Of a stretch of DNA of 64,000 nt, positions 28,701 through 41,668 are shown piece after piece. The position numbers and the translations under genes are program-made. Position 1 is the first letter of the stretch. Every line of letters begins with the position of its first letter. The stretch is from Vibrio sp. Hep-1b-8 (GTDB lineage: Bacteria > Pseudomonadota > Gammaproteobacteria > Enterobacterales > Vibrionaceae): the NCBI RefSeq assembly GCF_006124995.1, contig NZ_QEWN01000110.1:43040-107039 (forward strand). The letters are read 5' to 3'. Under the pieces are notes generated by a model. The model saw only the letters and a program-made list of their open reading frames with translations, ran no database searches and was not told the origin of the DNA.

Positions 28701-29231
28701 TTTTACCCTTGCCTAAAACGAAATAAATATCATTAAGATCTGTGTAATTTAATTACAATATTGAAAGCAATTTGGGAATAAATGTAACGTTTTCAAACGG
28801 GGTTGTTGTTATGCAAAGTCAATAAACATGCAGAAATAATGTGCCTCAAGCCAATTGTTAAGCAAAAGTTAAACATAATATCAATTTATAACGCAAAAAA
28901 TCTGGGCAACAAGCACGACTTTTGATTGCATTTTGTGCTGAGTAAATTGTAGGATACTTACAGATTTTGCTGCATTTTGTGTTTTTTATTACATTAAAAT
29001 TTGGCAAAACATCGGTGAACTCCTACTCCTACCTATATAAATCACTAGATTGTGATACAAAAAAACTGGATTTCACCAAGGATTGTTTTTCTCGCCATAT
29101 TTTTCAGCGAGAGACGGAATGGAATCAAAGTCGCCAGCTAGGCTGACTTCGAATCATAAAAATAAAGGACAGGACGTAGAACTAGTTTCGACTAGCCCAA
29201 TTGCGCCTATTTGAACTGGAAGGATGTATCC
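28701..29231 (+). promoter_or_regulatory. Long control region and structured leader of the first GOGAT operon
   Basis: This 531-bp AT-rich gap has no convincing ORF. The sequence GCATTTTGTG occurs twice (28928-28937 and 28972-28981), 44 bp or about four helical turns apart; the first copy continues as ATTTTGTGCTG, matching 9 of 11 positions in the right half of the Lrp consensus. Lrp activates gltBD in E. coli. Nearer the gene are a TATATAAAT stretch (about 29034-29042) that could hold a -10 element, a TCTCGC/GCGAGA stem (about 29090-29113), and CTAGT-TTCG-ACTAG (29182-29195), a hairpin with UUCG loop 36 bp before the start codon. Confidence 0.5.
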
Positions 29232-32200
29232 ATGGTAGATAGAGAGCAAACTTCACAAGGTCTGTACACTCCTGAATTGGAGCATGACGCTTGTGGTATC
29301 GGTTTTGTTGCTCACTTAAAAAACCGTAAATCGCACGAAGTAGTTACGCAAGCTCTTGATATGCTTGCAAGGATGGAGCACCGTGGTGGTCAAGGATGTG
29401 ATCCTTGCTCAGGTGATGGCGCTGGTATCTTGCTACAAAAACCACACGAATTTCTGTTAGAAGAAGCCGTTAAGCTTGGTATCAAGCTGCCTTCTTTCGA
29501 GAAATACGGCGTTGGTGTGGTGCTTTTCCCAAAAGACGAACACAAACGCGCGCAATGTCGCGATATCCTAGAACGTAATGCTAAACGTCTAGAGCTCGAT
29601 GTTATCGGCTATCGTGTCTTGCCGACAGACAACTCAATGATCGGTGCTGACCCTTTAAGCACTGAACCGCAATTCGAACACGTATTCATCTCTGGTGGTC
29701 CTGGCATCACGCCTGAAGAGCTAGAGCGTAAGTTGTACGTACTACGTAACTACACAGTTCGAGTCTGTCTAGAAAGTGTCTCTAACATTGGTGATGATTT
29801 CTACATCAACTCAATGTCATACAAAACACTTGTCTACAAAGGTCAGTTGACAACAGAGCAAGTACCACAGTACTTCCTCGATCTACAGAATCCAACGATG
29901 GTGACAGCACTTGCGCTGGTTCACTCTCGTTTCTCAACCAACACTTTCCCGAAATGGCGCTTAGCTCAACCTTTCCGTTACATCGCTCACAATGGTGAAA
30001 TCAACACCGTTCGCGGTAACCTGAACTGGATGAAAGCACGCGAGGCGATCATCGAATCAGACCTGTTTACTCAAGCTGAAATCGATATGTTATTGCCTAT
30101 CTGTCAGGAAGGTGCTTCCGACTCATCTAACTTCGACATGGCGCTAGAACTTCTGGTTCTTTCGGGTCGTAGCCTGCCACACGCATTGATGATGATGATT
30201 CCAGAAGCGTGGCAAGAAAACAAAAACATGGATCCAACTCGTCGTGCGTTTTACCAATACCACGCCAACGTCATGGAACCATGGGACGGCCCTGCATCGG
30301 TGTGTTTCACTGACGGTGTTCAGGTAGGTGCAACTCTTGACCGTAACGGCCTTCGCCCTTCTCGCTACACAGTGACAAAAGATGATTTCTTAGTCATGGC
30401 GTCTGAGTCTGGTGTTGTGGATATTGCACCAGAAAACGTCGAATTCCGTGGTCGCCTACAACCGGGTCGTATCTTCGTTGCTGACCTAGAGCAAGGGCGT
30501 ATTATTTCTGATGAAGAAGTAAAAGACGGCATTGCATCAGCACAGCCTTACGAGAAATGGGTAGCAGAGAATCTGCTCAGCCTGAAGAAACTGCCGGATG
30601 CGAGCAACGAATTCAGCCAACCGTCACCGGAGAAGCTTCTGCACAAGCAGCAAGCATTTGGCGTGAGCTCAGAAGAAGTGAACGAGATTATCGTTCCTAT
30701 GGCTCGTGATGGTAAAGAGCCGCTTTCGGCTATGGGTGCCGACTGGCCACTTGCGATCCTTTCGCACCAGTCGCAACACCTCTCAAACTACTTTAAACAG
30801 TTATTTGCTCAGGTAACTAACCCGCCTATCGACCCGATTCGTGAGCGTATGGTTATGTCTCTGAATACTTACCTAGGTAAGGATCAGAACCTTCTTGCCG
30901 AGTCACCACTGCACTGTCAAAAAGTTGAGCTTGAATCGCCAGTACTTTCAAACTCTGAGCTTGAAAAACTGCGTGCTATCGATAACGAGCACTTACAGGC
31001 TAAGACGTTAGATATCGTATTCCAAGCAAGTGAAGATGAAGGCAAGCTAGAGCGTGCACTGAAGCGTATCTGTCAATATGCAGAAGATGCCGTGATCGAT
31101 GGTTACTCAATCATCTTGCTAACAGACCGCGCAGTAAACTCTAACCACGCAGCTATTCCAGCAATGCTCGCCGTTGGCGCTGTACACCATCACCTGATCC
31201 GTAAAGGTCTCCGTGCTAAGTGTGACATAGTTATCGAGACAGGTGATGCTCGTGAGACGCACCACTTTGCGACTCTGATTGGCTACGGTGCAAACGCAAT
31301 CAACCCATACCTAGTTATTGAGACTATGGTTGAACTGCAACGCATCAAAAAACTGGATCCTGAAACCAATATTCGAGAACTGTTCGAGAACTACCGCAAA
31401 TCTATCAACGGCGGTCTATTGAAGATCTTCTCGAAAATGGGTATTTCAACCTTGCAGTCGTACCACGGTGCACAAATTTTTGAAGCTCTGGGTATCAGCA
31501 AGTCTGTTGTCGACAAGTACTTCACTGGTACGGTTTCGCGTATCCAAGGTCTTACTATTGATGACATCGCCAAAGAAGTGCTTGTACGTCATCGTATTGG
31601 CTTCCCAACACGTGAAATCCCTGTTCAAGTACTGGATGTTGGTGGTGTTTATCAGTGGAAACAGCGTGGTGAAAAACACCTGTTTAACCCTGAAACTATT
31701 TCACTGCTTCAACAATCAACTCGTAACAAAGACTATGTTCAGTTTAAGCAATATGCGAAAGCGGTTGATGATCAAGGCGATAACGCAGCAACGCTACGTA
31801 GCCAGCTCGATTTCGTTAAGAATCCAGCAGGTTCTATCCCGCTAGAAGAAGTGGAGCCGATTGAAAACATCCTTAAACGTTTTGCTACCGGTGCAATGTC
31901 ATTTGGTTCGATCTCTTACGAGGCACACTCTACTCTCGCAGTCGCGATGAACCGCATTGGTGCTAAATCGAACTCAGGTGAAGGTGGTGAAGACCCTTCT
32001 CGTTTCGAGCGTAAAGAGAATGGTGATTGGGAGCGTTCAGCAATCAAACAGGTTGCTTCAGGTCGTTTCGGTGTGACGTCTTACTACCTAACTAACGCCG
32101 ATGAGCTACAAATCAAGATGGCTCAAGGTGCGAAGCCGGGTGAAGGTGGTCAGCTACCAGGTGATAAGGTTGATGACTGGATTGGTGCGACTCGTCACTC

Positions 32201-33779
32201 CACACCAGGTGTTGGTCTAATCTCGCCACCTCCTCACCACGACATCTACTCAATTGAGGATTTGGCTCAGCTAATCTTTGATTTGAAAAACGCCAACCGT
32301 GCTGGCCGAGTTAACGTCAAACTGGTATCAGAAGCCGGTGTAGGTACGATTGCCTCTGGTGTAGCGAAAGCGAAGGCGGATGTGGTTCTTATCGCTGGTT
32401 TTGACGGTGGTACAGGTGCATCACCAATGTCTTCGATTCGCCATACAGGTCTGCCTTGGGAACTGGGTCTAGCAGAAACACACCAGACACTACTGAAAAA
32501 CGGCCTACGTAACCGTATCGTAGTTCAGTCAGATGGTCAGATGAAAACACCTCGTGACCTAGCGGTAGCAACACTGCTTGGTGCTGAAGAATGGGGTATC
32601 GCGACAGCGGCACTGGTTGTTGAAGGTTGTATCATGATGCGTAAGTGTCATAAAAACACCTGTCCTGTTGGTATCGCAACTCAGAACAAGACCCTACGTG
32701 AACGTTTTGATGGTCGTGTTGAAGACGTCGTAACCTTCTTCCAATACATGGCAGAAGGCCTACGTGAAATCATGGCAGAGCTCGGTTTCCGCACCATCGA
32801 TGAGATGGTTGGTCAATCGCAGAAATTGAAAGTTCGCGAAGATATTGGTCACTGGAAATACAAGAACCTTGATCTATCTCCAGTACTGCACATTGAGCAT
32901 GCCCGTGAAAACGATGGTGTCTTTAATCAGACTGAACAGAACCACAATTTAGAACAGGTTCTTGACCGCAAACTGATTCAAGCTGCAATCCCTGCGCTTG
33001 AGAAAGGCGAAGCCGTTAACGCTGAGTTCCCGATCATTAACACTGACCGTTCTGCTGGTAACATGCTATCGAATGAAATTTCGAAAGTGTACAAAGACCA
33101 AGGTTTACCAAAACCAATGAACGTTAAGTTCACCGGTTCTGCTGGCCAATCATTTGGTGCATTCCTAGCAAAAGGCGTGAAATTCGAGGTTGAAGGCGAT
33201 GCGAACGACTACTGGGGCAAAGGTCTATCAGGCGGTACGCTGGTTCTTTACCCAGACTCGAAGTCAACCATCATCGCTGAAGACAACATTGTAGTAGGTA
33301 ACGTATGTTTCTACGGTGCAACTTCAGGTGAGTCATACATTCGTGGTATGGCTGGTGAACGTTTCTGTGTTCGTAACTCAGGTGCAAAAGTCGTTGTTGA
33401 AGGTATCGGTGACCACGGTTGTGAATACATGACTGGCGGTGTTGCTGTCATCCTAGGTTCAACAGGTCGTAACTTTGCAGCGGGTATGAGTGGCGGTGTC
33501 GCTTATGTTTGGGATAAGTCTGGTGACTTTGAAACTAAGCTGAACCCTGAACTTGTCGACCTAGATCCAATCGAAGCTGAAGATCGTGAACTACTAAAAG
33601 AGATGCTCACTAAGCAGGTTCAATTCACAGGAAGTGAAGTAGCGAAGTCTTTCCTCGACAACTTTGAAGCAAGCCTAGAAACCATGGTTAAGGTTATGCC
33701 GCGCGACTACAAGGCGGTACTTCAAAAGCGTAAGGCAGCCGCTGAACAAGCACAAACGGAACAAGTGGAGGCAGTATAA
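29232..33779 (+). CDS. gltB: Glutamate synthase (NADPH) large subunit, first copy (diverged type)
   Basis: GOGAT alpha subunit (1515 aa) that transfers the amide of glutamine to 2-oxoglutarate. ATG 29232 is preceded by GGAAGGA; the frame extends seven codons upstream from TTG without support. After a short propeptide the catalytic Cys21 (DACGIGF) begins the class II amidotransferase domain; the FMN-binding synthase domain lies in the middle, with a CX5CX4C 3Fe-4S site (GCIMMRKCHKNTC), and the GXGXG beta-helix domain at the end. It overlaps gltD by one base (TAATG). It is clearly distinct from the second copy at 35677, which matches E. coli GltB more closely. Confidence 0.96.
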   Translation: MVDREQTSQGLYTPELEHDACGIGFVAHLKNRKSHEVVTQALDMLARMEHRGGQGCDPCSGDGAGILLQKPHEFLLEEAVKLGIKLPSFEKYGVGVVLFPKDEHKRAQCRDILERNAKRLELDVIGYRVLPTDNSMIGADPLSTEPQFEHVFISGGPGITPEELERKLYVLRNYTVRVCLESVSNIGDDFYINSMSYKTLVYKGQLTTEQVPQYFLDLQNPTMVTALALVHSRFSTNTFPKWRLAQPFRYIAHNGEINTVRGNLNWMKAREAIIESDLFTQAEIDMLLPICQEGASDSSNFDMALELLVLSGRSLPHALMMMIPEAWQENKNMDPTRRAFYQYHANVMEPWDGPASVCFTDGVQVGATLDRNGLRPSRYTVTKDDFLVMASESGVVDIAPENVEFRGRLQPGRIFVADLEQGRIISDEEVKDGIASAQPYEKWVAENLLSLKKLPDASNEFSQPSPEKLLHKQQAFGVSSEEVNEIIVPMARDGKEPLSAMGADWPLAILSHQSQHLSNYFKQLFAQVTNPPIDPIRERMVMSLNTYLGKDQNLLAESPLHCQKVELESPVLSNSELEKLRAIDNEHLQAKTLDIVFQASEDEGKLERALKRICQYAEDAVIDGYSIILLTDRAVNSNHAAIPAMLAVGAVHHHLIRKGLRAKCDIVIETGDARETHHFATLIGYGANAINPYLVIETMVELQRIKKLDPETNIRELFENYRKSINGGLLKIFSKMGISTLQSYHGAQIFEALGISKSVVDKYFTGTVSRIQGLTIDDIAKEVLVRHRIGFPTREIPVQVLDVGGVYQWKQRGEKHLFNPETISLLQQSTRNKDYVQFKQYAKAVDDQGDNAATLRSQLDFVKNPAGSIPLEEVEPIENILKRFATGAMSFGSISYEAHSTLAVAMNRIGAKSNSGEGGEDPSRFERKENGDWERSAIKQVASGRFGVTSYYLTNADELQIKMAQGAKPGEGGQLPGDKVDDWIGATRHSTPGVGLISPPPHHDIYSIEDLAQLIFDLKNANRAGRVNVKLVSEAGVGTIASGVAKAKADVVLIAGFDGGTGASPMSSIRHTGLPWELGLAETHQTLLKNGLRNRIVVQSDGQMKTPRDLAVATLLGAEEWGIATAALVVEGCIMMRKCHKNTCPVGIATQNKTLRERFDGRVEDVVTFFQYMAEGLREIMAELGFRTIDEMVGQSQKLKVREDIGHWKYKNLDLSPVLHIEHARENDGVFNQTEQNHNLEQVLDRKLIQAAIPALEKGEAVNAEFPIINTDRSAGNMLSNEISKVYKDQGLPKPMNVKFTGSAGQSFGAFLAKGVKFEVEGDANDYWGKGLSGGTLVLYPDSKSTIIAEDNIVVGNVCFYGATSGESYIRGMAGERFCVRNSGAKVVVEGIGDHGCEYMTGGVAVILGSTGRNFAAGMSGGVAYVWDKSGDFETKLNPELVDLDPIEAEDRELLKEMLTKQVQFTGSEVAKSFLDNFEASLETMVKVMPRDYKAVLQKRKAAAEQAQTEQVEAV

Positions 33780-35248
33780 TGGGTAAGCCTACTGGATTTT
33801 TAGAACATGGTCGTGAGCTTCCAAAGAAGCTCGACCCATCAGTTCGTATTGAAAACAACAAAGAATTCGTTCTAAACGAAGAGTTTGGCGACAAAATCAA
33901 TACTCAGGCTTCTCGTTGTATGGATTGTGGTGTGCCTTTCTGTCACAACGGTTGTCCGATTGGTAACATCATCCCTGAGTTCAACGATGCGGTATACCGT
34001 GATAGCTGGGAAGAAGCATGGAACATCCTAAGTTCAACCAACAACTTCCCAGAGTTCACAGGTCGAGTATGTCCTGCCCCGTGTGAAAGTGCTTGTGTAC
34101 TAGGTATCAACCAAGATCCAATCACTATCTGTAACATTGAGAAAACCATCGTCGAAACTGCGTACCGTGAAGGGTACGCAAAACCTAAAACGCCTCGTTC
34201 TCGCACTGGTAAAACGATCGCCATCATCGGTTCAGGCCCCGCAGGTCTAGCCGCAGCCGAGCAGCTCAACAGCGCAGGTCACTCTGTTACTGTATTTGAG
34301 CGTGATGAGAAAGTTGGTGGACTACTGCGTTTTGGTATCCCAGACTTCAAGCTGGGTATGGATGTGATTGATCGCAAGATCAACCTAATGGCCGACGCTG
34401 GCGTTGAGTTCAAGGTCAATCAACATATCGGTGTTGACGTTAACGCTCAGCAACTACGTCAGGAGTTTGATGTTGTTCTGCTTACTGGCGGTTCAACGGT
34501 TCCTCGTGATTTGCCAGTACCAGGCCGTGAACTAAAAGGCGTTCACTTCGCGATGGAGTTCCTAGCTCAGAATAACCGCCGTGCTAACGACATGGATCTG
34601 AAAGGTGAAGAGATTCACGCTAAAGACAAGCATGTTGTCGTCATCGGTGGGGGTGATACCGGTTCTGACTGCGTGGGTACCTCAAACCGTCACAAAGCCG
34701 CGAGCGTAACTCAGGTAGAAATCATGCCGCTCCCACCAGAAAAGCGCCCTGTAAATATGCCTTGGCCACAATACCCAATGATCATGAAAACAACCACTTC
34801 GCACGAAGAGGGCTGTCAACGTCATTGGAACATTTTGACCAAGGAATTTATTGGCAACGATAAAGGTGAAGTGACGGGTCTGCGTATTGCTGACATCGTG
34901 TGGCAAGATGCACAACCGGGTCAACGCCCAGAGTTTAAAGAAATTGCTAACTCAGAGCGTATCATCCCATGCGACATGGCATTCTTGGCTATGGGCTTCT
35001 TACATCCAGAGCCAAACGGTGTTTTGGCGCAGCTAGGTGTTAAGCTAGATGAACGTGGTAACGTGGCGACCGATGGTTTTGCAACGAACCAAAAAGGTGT
35101 GTTTGCTGCCGGTGATATGCGTACAGGCCAATCTCTGGTTGTTCGCTGTATCAATGAAGGTCGTGAGTGTGCAATCGCTATTGATAGTTATCTAATGGGT
35201 AACTCAAATCTTGAAGCGAAAGCCGACTCACTAATGCTTTCCGCATAA
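33779..35248 (+). CDS. gltD: Glutamate synthase small subunit, first copy
   Basis: FAD- and NADPH-binding beta subunit (489 aa) that passes electrons to the large subunit. N-terminal Fe-S ligands are in CMDCGVPFCHNGC and CPAPCESAC; an FAD site [15 protein letters not shown] lies near residue 150 and an NADPH site VVIGGGDTGSDC near residue 290. Its opening MGKPTGFLEHGRELPKK is of the type found with the diverged large subunit, not the E. coli type. Translationally coupled to gltB. Followed by a hairpin (35255-35290) and a terminator. Confidence 0.96.
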   Translation: MGKPTGFLEHGRELPKKLDPSVRIENNKEFVLNEEFGDKINTQASRCMDCGVPFCHNGCPIGNIIPEFNDAVYRDSWEEAWNILSSTNNFPEFTGRVCPAPCESACVLGINQDPITICNIEKTIVETAYREGYAKPKTPRSRTGKTIAIIGSGPAGLAAAEQLNSAGHSVTVFERDEKVGGLLRFGIPDFKLGMDVIDRKINLMADAGVEFKVNQHIGVDVNAQQLRQEFDVVLLTGGSTVPRDLPVPGRELKGVHFAMEFLAQNNRRANDMDLKGEEIHAKDKHVVVIGGGDTGSDCVGTSNRHKAASVTQVEIMPLPPEKRPVNMPWPQYPMIMKTTTSHEEGCQRHWNILTKEFIGNDKGEVTGLRIADIVWQDAQPGQRPEFKEIANSERIIPCDMAFLAMGFLHPEPNGVLAQLGVKLDERGNVATDGFATNQKGVFAAGDMRTGQSLVVRCINEGRECAIAIDSYLMGNSNLEAKADSLMLSA

Positions 35249-35254
35249 AGTGAG

Positions 35255-35290
35255 CCACCTAGATGAAGAATTTTATTAGATTCTAGGTGG
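35255..35290 (+). other. 9-bp hairpin after gltD (first copy)
   Basis: CCACCTAGA (35255-35263) pairs with TCTAGGTGG (35282-35290). The following bases are TTTAGAATAA, a poor U tract, so it may protect the 3' end or terminate weakly before the stronger terminator at 35330. Confidence 0.6.
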
Positions 35291-35329
35291 TTTAGAATAA
35301 CCAATCATTCCTTCCAAACTTTTCCATTT

Positions 35330-35356
35330 GACCAGTACATTGTGCTGGTCTTTTTT
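35330..35356 (+). terminator. Terminator of the first GOGAT operon
   Basis: GACCAGTAC (35330-35338) pairs with GTGCTGGTC (35342-35350) with one G-U pair, followed by TTTTTT. It makes the second GOGAT operon a separate transcription unit. The remaining gap to 35676 is AT-rich, with no convincing gene; a CTGTC/GACAG hairpin sits at 35641-35655 just before the next ribosome binding site. Confidence 0.88.
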
Positions 35357-35676
35357 ATTTCCCTGACATTCAAATGTTGCAAACTTGTAACAATCAAAAT
35401 TCTAACCAACTGAATTCTATAGATAATTACAGCGTATTCCGTGGTAAATTGTATATTAGCGTGATTTTCCACCAAGAACTTGACCTTTTTCATAATAACC
35501 TATACGTTGTGAAGTCGATGAAAATGAATTCGTCAAATTTTGTTAAATGTTTTAAGAACATTTACTGCATATCTATACGATATATAACAATTAAAATGAA
35601 TAGTTAGTCATAAATACCAACCCTTTAAATGTTGGTAGTTCTGTCGGGATGACAGAGAAGCAAAGGGAGAATTGCA

Positions 35677-38600
35677 ATGGCTCTATACGATCCTAGTCTC
35701 GAGAAAGACAACTGTGGATTTGGCTTAATTGCACATATGGAAGGTGAGCCAAGCCATAAACTGGTACGTACCGCAATTTCAGCACTTGATCGCATGACCC
35801 ACCGTGGCGGCATCGCGGCTGATGGAAAAACGGGTGACGGATGTGGTCTATTACTGCAAAAGCCCGATTCATATCTACGTCTTATTGCCGAAGAAAATGG
35901 CTTTAAGCTTGGTAAACAATATGCCGTTGGCATGATTTTCTTTAACCAAGACCCAGCCAAAGCACAGCAAGCAAAAGACATTATCAATCAAGAACTTGCC
36001 CAAGAAACTCTGACTGTATCTGGCTGGCGTGACGTGCCAACCAACCCAACAGTACTCGGACCAATTGCCGCAGATTCTTTACCAAACATTCAGCAAGTTT
36101 TTGTTTCAGCGCCTGCTGGCTGGCGTGAACGCGATATTGAACGTCGCCTATATATCGCCCGCCGCCGTATTGAAAAACGCATTGTTGATGATAGTGAGTT
36201 CTACGTCTGTAGCCTGTCGACACAAGTCATAGTGTACAAAGGTCTATGCATGCCAGCCGACCTACCAAGGTTTTATCTCGACTTGGCAGACCTGCGTATG
36301 GAATCTGCTATCTGTTTGTTCCACCAGCGTTTCTCGACGAACACTCAGCCTCGTTGGCCACTCGCTCAGCCATTCAGATATCTGGCTCACAATGGTGAAA
36401 TCAATACGATTCAAGGCAACCGACAATGGGCTCGAGCACGAGCGTACAAATTCGCGTCACCACTGCTACCTGACCTGCAAACAGCTGCACCCTTCGTTAA
36501 CGAGACAGGTTCAGACTCATCAAGCTTAGACAACATGCTCGATCTGTTTTTAGCTGGGGGTATGGATATCTTCCGTGCGATGCGAATGCTCGTTCCGCCA
36601 GCGTGGCAAAACCACCCTGATATGGATCCTGACTTACGTGCCTTCTATGATTTCAACTCCAAACACATGGAACCGTGGGATGGCCCTGCTGGTATCGTCT
36701 TATCAGATGGTCGTTACGCCGCATGTAACCTTGACCGTAATGGCTTACGTCCTGCTCGTTATGTCATAACAAAAGATAAGTTAATTACGTTAGCGTCTGA
36801 GGTTGGTATCTGGGACTACGCTCCCGATGAAGTCGCAGAAAAAGGACGAGTGGGTCCAGGCGAGCTTTTAGTTATTGATACTCGCCGTGGAAAACTTTGG
36901 CAATCAAGTGAGATCGATAATGACCTCAAAGATCGCCACCCATACCGTGAATGGATGGAAAATAATGTCCATAAACTGACACCATTCTCTAAGTTGCCAG
37001 AAGACCAAGTGGGCGAACGTAGCTTCGATGAAGATGAACTAAAGACCTATCAAAAGCAGTTTGCGATGAGCAACGAAGAGGTTGATCAGGAATTGCGTGT
37101 TCTTGGCGATATGGGACAAGAAGCAGTCGGCTCAATGGGTGACGATACGCCAATGGCAGTGTTGTCGTCTAAAGAGAGATTGATTACTGATTATTTCCGT
37201 CAGAAATTCGCTCAGGTAACCAATCCACCGATCGATCCACTTCGTGAAAAACACGTCATGTCATTGGCGACCAGTGTCGGCCAAGAGATGAACGTATTCT
37301 GCGAGACCGACGGTCACGCTCATCGTGTAACCTTTGATTCACCGGTTCTGCTTTACTCAGACATGCAGCAACTACTTGAGTTAAGTGATGAGCACTACCG
37401 TAGTACGGTACTAGACATCAACTACAATCCCGACGACAAAGACCTTGAGCAAGCGATTCTTGATCTTTGTGATCAGGCAGAGCAAGCGGTTCGCGAAGGA
37501 ACCGTTCTCGTGGTTCTCTCAGATAAAGCAATACAAAAAGGCCGATTGCCGATCCCAGCAGCCATGGCTGTAGGGGCAGTACAAAGCCGATTGATCGATG
37601 CAAACCTTCGCTGTGACGCCAACATCATCGCCGAAACAGGCACTGTGCGAGACCCTCACCAATTTGCAGTACTGCTTGGTTTCGGTGCAACAGCGGTTTA
37701 TCCATATCTGGCTTATGAAACCTTAGCAAAAGTCATTGATGATGGCGCTATCGCCAAGAGCTATAGACAGGTGATGCAAAACTACCAGAGCGGCATCAAC
37801 AAAGGTCTATACAAGATCATGTCGAAAATGGGCATATCAACCGTTGCCTCATATCGTTGCTCTCAACTATTTGAAGCAGTAGGTCTAAGCCAAGATGTCG
37901 TCGATCTCTGCTTCAAGGGAGTCACAACCCGAATTCAAGGGGCGAACTTCGAAGACTTCGAGCAAGATCTTTACAATCTATCTCGCAAAGCATGGACGAA
38001 ACGTAAGCCAATTGAACATGGTGGATTGTTGAAATACGTTCACGGCGGCGAATACCACGCCTACAACCCAGATGTCGTAGGTACGCTACAACAAGCAGTA
38101 AAATCTGGTGACACTTCTGATTACCGAAGCTTTGCTAAGCAGGTAAACGAACGTCCCGTTGCTATGCTGCGCGACTTAATGCACCTGAAGACATCGTCAA
38201 CGCCGCTGCCATTAGAAAAAATTGAACCGAGTACAGAACTCTTCAAACGTTTTGACTCGGCGGCGATGTCAATCGGTGCATTGAGCCCAGAAGCTCATGA
38301 AGCCCTAGCAACCGCAATGAACCGTTTAGGCGGTTACTCAAACTCAGGCGAAGGTGGTGAAGATCCAAGACGTTTTGGTACAGAGCGCAACTCACGCATT
38401 AAGCAGATTGCTTCTGGTCGTTTTGGTGTGACACCACACTATCTGACCAACGCAGATGTACTGCAAATCAAAGTAGCGCAAGGAGCAAAACCGGGTGAAG
38501 GTGGACAGTTACCGGGACATAAAGTCACCGCTGAGATCGCGAAACTACGTTACTCAGTACAAGGGGTAACACTGATTTCTCCGCCACCACACCACGATAT

Positions 38601-40140
38601 TTACTCTATCGAGGATCTCGCTCAGCTGATTTTCGACCTAAAACAGGTCAACCCAGAAGCACTGATTTCGGTCAAACTGGTTTCTGAGCCGGGCGTTGGC
38701 ACCATTGCGACGGGTGTTGCCAAGGCATACGCCGATTTAATTACCATCTCAGGTTATGACGGTGGTACTGCGGCTAGCCCATTAACGTCGGTCAAATATG
38801 CTGGCAGCCCTTGGGAACTGGGTCTTGCAGAAACTCAGCAAGCTTTAGTCGCCAATGGTCTACGCCATAAGATTCGTCTTCAAGTCGATGGTGGCTTGAA
38901 AACTGGACTTGATGTCGTTAAAGCTGCGATTCTTGGTGCAGAAAGCTTCGGTTTCGGTACGGCGCCTATGGTTGCTATGGGTTGTAAGTTCTTACGTATC
39001 TGCCACTTAAATAACTGCGCGACTGGCGTTGCGACTCAAGATGACACCTTACGCAAAGAGTTCTTCAAAGGCCTGCCGGAAATGGTGATGAACTACTTTA
39101 TCGGCCTCGCTGATGAAGTGCGTGAGTTACTTTCACAACTTGGGGTTGAGAAACTGACTGACTTAATCGGTCGCACCGATCTCTTAGAAGCCGTTGAGGG
39201 GCTAACAGCGAAACAGAGCAAGCTAGATCTTTCGGGTATTCTTGAATCACCAATATCGCCACAAGGCCACCCTCTTTACTGGACGGAATCAAATGCTCCA
39301 TTTGATAAAGCTGAATTGAACCAAAAGATTGTCTCGGATGCGCTTGAATCTATTGAGGCATGTCAGTCTAAAGACTTGTTCTACAAAGTAATTAACACTG
39401 ACCGTTCTATTGGCGCTCGTTTATCTGGTGAAATCGCGAAACGCTATGGCAATCAAGGTATGGCAGCAAGCCCGATTAGGCTTCACCTAGATGGTACTGC
39501 TGGTCAGTCATTTGGTGTCTGGAATGCTGGCGGTGTTGAACTTTACCTAACAGGCGATGCGAACGACTACGTGGGTAAAGGTATGGCTGGAGGCAAAATT
39601 AGCATCAAGCCTCACCAAGGCACTGCCTTCCAGTGTAATGAAGCAACGATTATTGGTAATACCTGTTTGTATGGCGCGACTGGCGGAAAACTTTTCGCAG
39701 CAGGTACGGCAGGAGAGCGATTTGGTGTCCGTAACTCAGGTACGATTGCCGTGATTGAAGGTGCAGGTGACAACGCTTGTGAATACATGACGGGTGGTAT
39801 TGTCGCTATCCTTGGTGCGACCGGGGTTAACTTTGGTGCGGGTATGACAGGCGGTTTCGCTTACGTGCTTGATGAGAACGAAGAGTTCCAAGGACGAGTA
39901 AACCAAGAATCTGTCGAAGCGATTGCGCTATCGGATCTTTATATCCACCAAGAACACCTGCGCGGTTTGATCGCTGAGCACCTTGAAGAAACAGGCTCAG
40001 TCCACGCAGAAAACATCCTAGCGAACTTTGATGAATGGATTCCGAAGTTCTACTTGGTTAAACCGCAGGCAGCAGATTTAAGTACTCTGCTTGGTCATCA
40101 AAGTCGCAGTGCCGCAGAACTTCGCGTTCAAGCGCAGTAA
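35677..40140 (+). CDS. gltB: Glutamate synthase (NADPH) large subunit, second copy (E. coli type)
   Basis: Second GOGAT alpha subunit (1487 aa). After the ten-residue propeptide region the catalytic cysteine is in [10 protein letters not shown] (Cys13). The sequence follows E. coli GltB closely throughout, for example [20 protein letters not shown], the 3Fe-4S motif [12 protein letters not shown], and the terminal [25 protein letters not shown] precedes ATG 35677. It is followed by its own gltD 20 bp downstream. Two large subunits of different lineages stand side by side here. Confidence 0.97.
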   Translation: MALYDPSLEKDNCGFGLIAHMEGEPSHKLVRTAISALDRMTHRGGIAADGKTGDGCGLLLQKPDSYLRLIAEENGFKLGKQYAVGMIFFNQDPAKAQQAKDIINQELAQETLTVSGWRDVPTNPTVLGPIAADSLPNIQQVFVSAPAGWRERDIERRLYIARRRIEKRIVDDSEFYVCSLSTQVIVYKGLCMPADLPRFYLDLADLRMESAICLFHQRFSTNTQPRWPLAQPFRYLAHNGEINTIQGNRQWARARAYKFASPLLPDLQTAAPFVNETGSDSSSLDNMLDLFLAGGMDIFRAMRMLVPPAWQNHPDMDPDLRAFYDFNSKHMEPWDGPAGIVLSDGRYAACNLDRNGLRPARYVITKDKLITLASEVGIWDYAPDEVAEKGRVGPGELLVIDTRRGKLWQSSEIDNDLKDRHPYREWMENNVHKLTPFSKLPEDQVGERSFDEDELKTYQKQFAMSNEEVDQELRVLGDMGQEAVGSMGDDTPMAVLSSKERLITDYFRQKFAQVTNPPIDPLREKHVMSLATSVGQEMNVFCETDGHAHRVTFDSPVLLYSDMQQLLELSDEHYRSTVLDINYNPDDKDLEQAILDLCDQAEQAVREGTVLVVLSDKAIQKGRLPIPAAMAVGAVQSRLIDANLRCDANIIAETGTVRDPHQFAVLLGFGATAVYPYLAYETLAKVIDDGAIAKSYRQVMQNYQSGINKGLYKIMSKMGISTVASYRCSQLFEAVGLSQDVVDLCFKGVTTRIQGANFEDFEQDLYNLSRKAWTKRKPIEHGGLLKYVHGGEYHAYNPDVVGTLQQAVKSGDTSDYRSFAKQVNERPVAMLRDLMHLKTSSTPLPLEKIEPSTELFKRFDSAAMSIGALSPEAHEALATAMNRLGGYSNSGEGGEDPRRFGTERNSRIKQIASGRFGVTPHYLTNADVLQIKVAQGAKPGEGGQLPGHKVTAEIAKLRYSVQGVTLISPPPHHDIYSIEDLAQLIFDLKQVNPEALISVKLVSEPGVGTIATGVAKAYADLITISGYDGGTAASPLTSVKYAGSPWELGLAETQQALVANGLRHKIRLQVDGGLKTGLDVVKAAILGAESFGFGTAPMVAMGCKFLRICHLNNCATGVATQDDTLRKEFFKGLPEMVMNYFIGLADEVRELLSQLGVEKLTDLIGRTDLLEAVEGLTAKQSKLDLSGILESPISPQGHPLYWTESNAPFDKAELNQKIVSDALESIEACQSKDLFYKVINTDRSIGARLSGEIAKRYGNQGMAASPIRLHLDGTAGQSFGVWNAGGVELYLTGDANDYVGKGMAGGKISIKPHQGTAFQCNEATIIGNTCLYGATGGKLFAAGTAGERFGVRNSGTIAVIEGAGDNACEYMTGGIVAILGATGVNFGAGMTGGFAYVLDENEEFQGRVNQESVEAIALSDLYIHQEHLRGLIAEHLEETGSVHAENILANFDEWIPKFYLVKPQAADLSTLLGHQSRSAAELRVQAQ

Positions 40141-40157
40141 TCATGGAGGATGTTTGA

Positions 40158-41573
<1,416 letters not shown>

Positions 41574-41588
41574 CCTCTCATAACCACG

Positions 41589-41619
41589 AAAAAGGATCCT
41601 ATTTTTGGATCCTTTTTTT
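41589..41619 (+). terminator. Terminator of the second GOGAT operon
   Basis: AAAAAGGATCC (41589-41599) pairs with GGATCCTTTTT (41607-41617), followed by further T residues. Confidence 0.92.
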
Positions 41620-41668
41620 ATTTAAAACATATAATTATCTGACCAGTTCCAATACTAAGGAATCCAAG

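Noticed and set aside
28990..29020. Sigma-54 promoter upstream of the first gltB
   Set aside because: TTGGCA occurs at about 29001, but no GC element at the required spacing follows.
35374..35607. 77-codon ORF between the two GOGAT operons
   Set aside because: AT-rich low-complexity translation, no ribosome binding site, no family resemblance; it lies in the leader of the second operon.
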